NCBI GenBank assembly: GCA_030045295.1
Contig: JASIGD010000231.1
Location: forward strand, 1-6,540
Source: Streptosporangiaceae bacterium
Lineage (GTDB): Bacteria; Actinomycetota; Actinomycetes; Streptosporangiales; Streptosporangiaceae
Length of the DNA stretch: 6,540 nucleotides
Reading direction: 5' to 3'
The number at the start of each line of letters is the position of its first letter. Position 1 is the first letter of the stretch. A model generated the notes under the pieces. The model saw only the letters and a program-made list of their open reading frames with translations, was not told the DNA's origin and made no database searches. Of the stretch, positions 5,912-6,540 are shown one piece after another. A program made the translations under genes and the position numbers.

Positions 5912-5988
5912 GGATGGATCCACTGTCGGCTGGATCGCGGGCGCAGTCCCTAGAGAAACTCCCTAGTTCGTCTCCCCAGGAAGGCTCC
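5912..5988 (-). promoter_or_regulatory. Shared promoter/operator repeat, copy B (upstream of the esterase-DMT operon)
   Basis: This is the second copy of the 77-bp block at 485-561, in the same orientation. The two CTAGGGA half-sites (CCCTAG on the plus strand at 5948-5953 and 5961-5966) keep the 13-bp offset. The best-conserved runs are CGCAGTCCCTAGAGA and ACTCCCTAGTTCG on the plus strand, while the stretch between the half-sites and GGATCCATCC varies. It ends 43 nt before ATG 5868. On its other side it overlaps the open frame that leads into the LuxR remnant. Confidence 0.72.
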
Positions 5989-6059
5989 CCGGCTCGCCGA
6001 ATGGGCCTGGGCTGGGGTCTGGGGCGCCCAGAGCCTGGGATGAGCCGCTGGTAGGCCGA

Positions 6060-6269
6060 CGGTTACGCAGGCCACTGACCAGCCGGGAAACCGAGGTGGC
6101 CGACCTGGTGGGGAAGGGGCTGTCCAATCGCGAGATCGCGGCCGAGCTGTTCATCAGCCGCAAGGCGGTGGAGTACCACCTGGGCAACATCTACGCCAAG
6201 TGCGGCCTGCACGGGCGCCAGCAGCTGCGCCGCTACGTCGAGCAATGGCGGCAGCCGGCCGCGGTCTGA
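6060..6269 (+). pseudogene. C-terminal LuxR-family helix-turn-helix remnant, no start codon
   Basis: From codon 6075 to TGA at 6267-6269 the frame encodes a complete 64-residue GerE/LuxR DNA-binding domain: LTSRETEVADLVGKGLSNRE, then the recognition-helix region ISRKAVEYHLGNIYAKCG, ending in GRQQLRRYVEQWRQPAAV. The frame stays open back to 5967, just after an in-frame TAG at 5964, but contains no ATG, GTG or TTG. That upstream part translates as Gly/Pro/Arg-rich text with no recognisable domain. No other plus-strand frame there supplies the missing N-terminus: the ATG at 6001 stops after 17 codons. From memory, this type of ending belongs to large LuxR regulators with an N-terminal ATPase or sensor region, so this looks like the surviving tail of such a gene cut near 6000-6070. 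It points away from the esterase and lies next to repeat copy B. A standalone domain with a CTG start at 6048 cannot be ruled out, but no ribosome binding site supports it. Confidence 0.7.
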
Positions 6270-6460
6270 CCTCGATTCCCCAGCTCGTACGCACCGCGCG
6301 GCACCCGCCGGCGGCCATCCAGGCGACGCGGCACGACCGCCGCGCCAGTCAGGCAGGCCGCTGCGGCGGCCCTGGCCGGCCGGTAACTAGGCGGCTCGAA
6401 TTATGAGGAAACAGGAACACGTGGGGCGTGCCGAGAGTAGGCTTCCGGGCCACGAGGGAC

Positions 6461-6469
6461 GGAGGAGGG
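6461..6469 (+). promoter_or_regulatory. Ribosome binding site for the partial gene at 6474
   Basis: GGAGGAGGG is a near-complete Shine-Dalgarno sequence at ideal spacing. It is the main evidence that the short reading frame at the right edge is a real gene start. Confidence 0.65.
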
Positions 6470-6473
6470 CGGC

Positions 6474-6540
6474 ATGCGGTTCGCCAGAAGCAGGTGGGGA
6501 CGCGCCTTGAAATGGGCAGCGCTCGTTTTGTGGCCGGCTG
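6474..6540 (+). CDS. Start of a probable exported or membrane protein (3' end outside window)
   Basis: ATG 6474 follows a strong GGAGGAGGG ribosome binding site (6461-6469; 8 nt from GGAGG to the ATG). Only 22 codons are in the window. They begin with basic MRFARSRWGRALK and turn hydrophobic with WAALVLWPA, the pattern of a signal peptide or first membrane helix. The product cannot be identified. The 204 nt between the LuxR stop and this ATG hold no gene and probably contain its promoter, though I see no convincing -35/-10 pair. Confidence 0.6.
   Translation, partial: MRFARSRWGRALKWAALVLWPA

Noticed and set aside
6336..6375. Imperfect hairpin near the GC-rich tract after the LuxR stop
   Set aside because: The stem is short with a bulge and no U-run, and is typical of random folding in GC-rich DNA.
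1..6540. CRISPR arrays, tRNA/rRNA genes, transposases or insertion-sequence ends
   Set aside because: I looked on both strands and found no regularly spaced repeats, no tRNA-like cloverleaf and no transposase motifs.

Overview
The window is very GC-rich, with C/G-ending codons throughout its real genes. Its gene content (CPA2 antiporter, secreted propeller protein, membrane-anchored esterase, LuxR-type helix-turn-helix) fits a high-GC actinomycete such as Streptomyces or a relative. No sequence was compared against a database, so the genus is open.

Layout. Nearly everything is read on the minus strand. From right to left: (i) a 482-aa esterase with five predicted membrane segments (4420-5868), followed 7 nt later by a DMT-superfamily transporter (3468-4412). 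The two look like one operon that ends at a textbook hairpin plus U-tract terminator (3343-3374). (ii) A 368-nt intergenic stretch holds that terminator, a perfect 14-bp LacI-type palindrome (3188-3201) and a candidate promoter. (iii) A secreted six-repeat beta-propeller/lectin-like protein (2155-3099; start moved in from 3174) ends in an 18-bp stem-loop (2105-2148). (iv) A 413-aa CPA2 cation:proton antiporter (634-1875) has a GC-rich hairpin in its leader. (v) A small conserved actinobacterial protein of unknown function (446 to the left edge) has its end outside the window. On the plus strand, at the right, are the start-less C-terminal DNA-binding domain of a LuxR-family regulator (about 6060-6269) and the first 22 codons of a probable membrane or exported protein (6474 onward).

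The most notable feature is a 77-bp sequence found twice in the same orientation, once upstream of the small unknown gene (485-561) and once upstream of the esterase (5912-5988). The copies align without gaps at 66/77 identities. Each carries two tandem CTAGGGA half-sites 13 bp apart, and each lies about 40 nt before an ATG whose first ten bases are also the same. This looks like a shared promoter/operator that places the small protein and the esterase-transporter operon in one regulon. A LuxR-type DNA-binding domain remnant lies next to the second copy, which suggests the class of regulator but does not prove it.

How the genes might work together (inference): the esterase domain is predicted to face outward and could process an envelope or extracellular ester, while the DMT protein moves a small solute across the same membrane. 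The antiporter and the propeller protein each appear to have their own transcription signals and need not belong to that unit.
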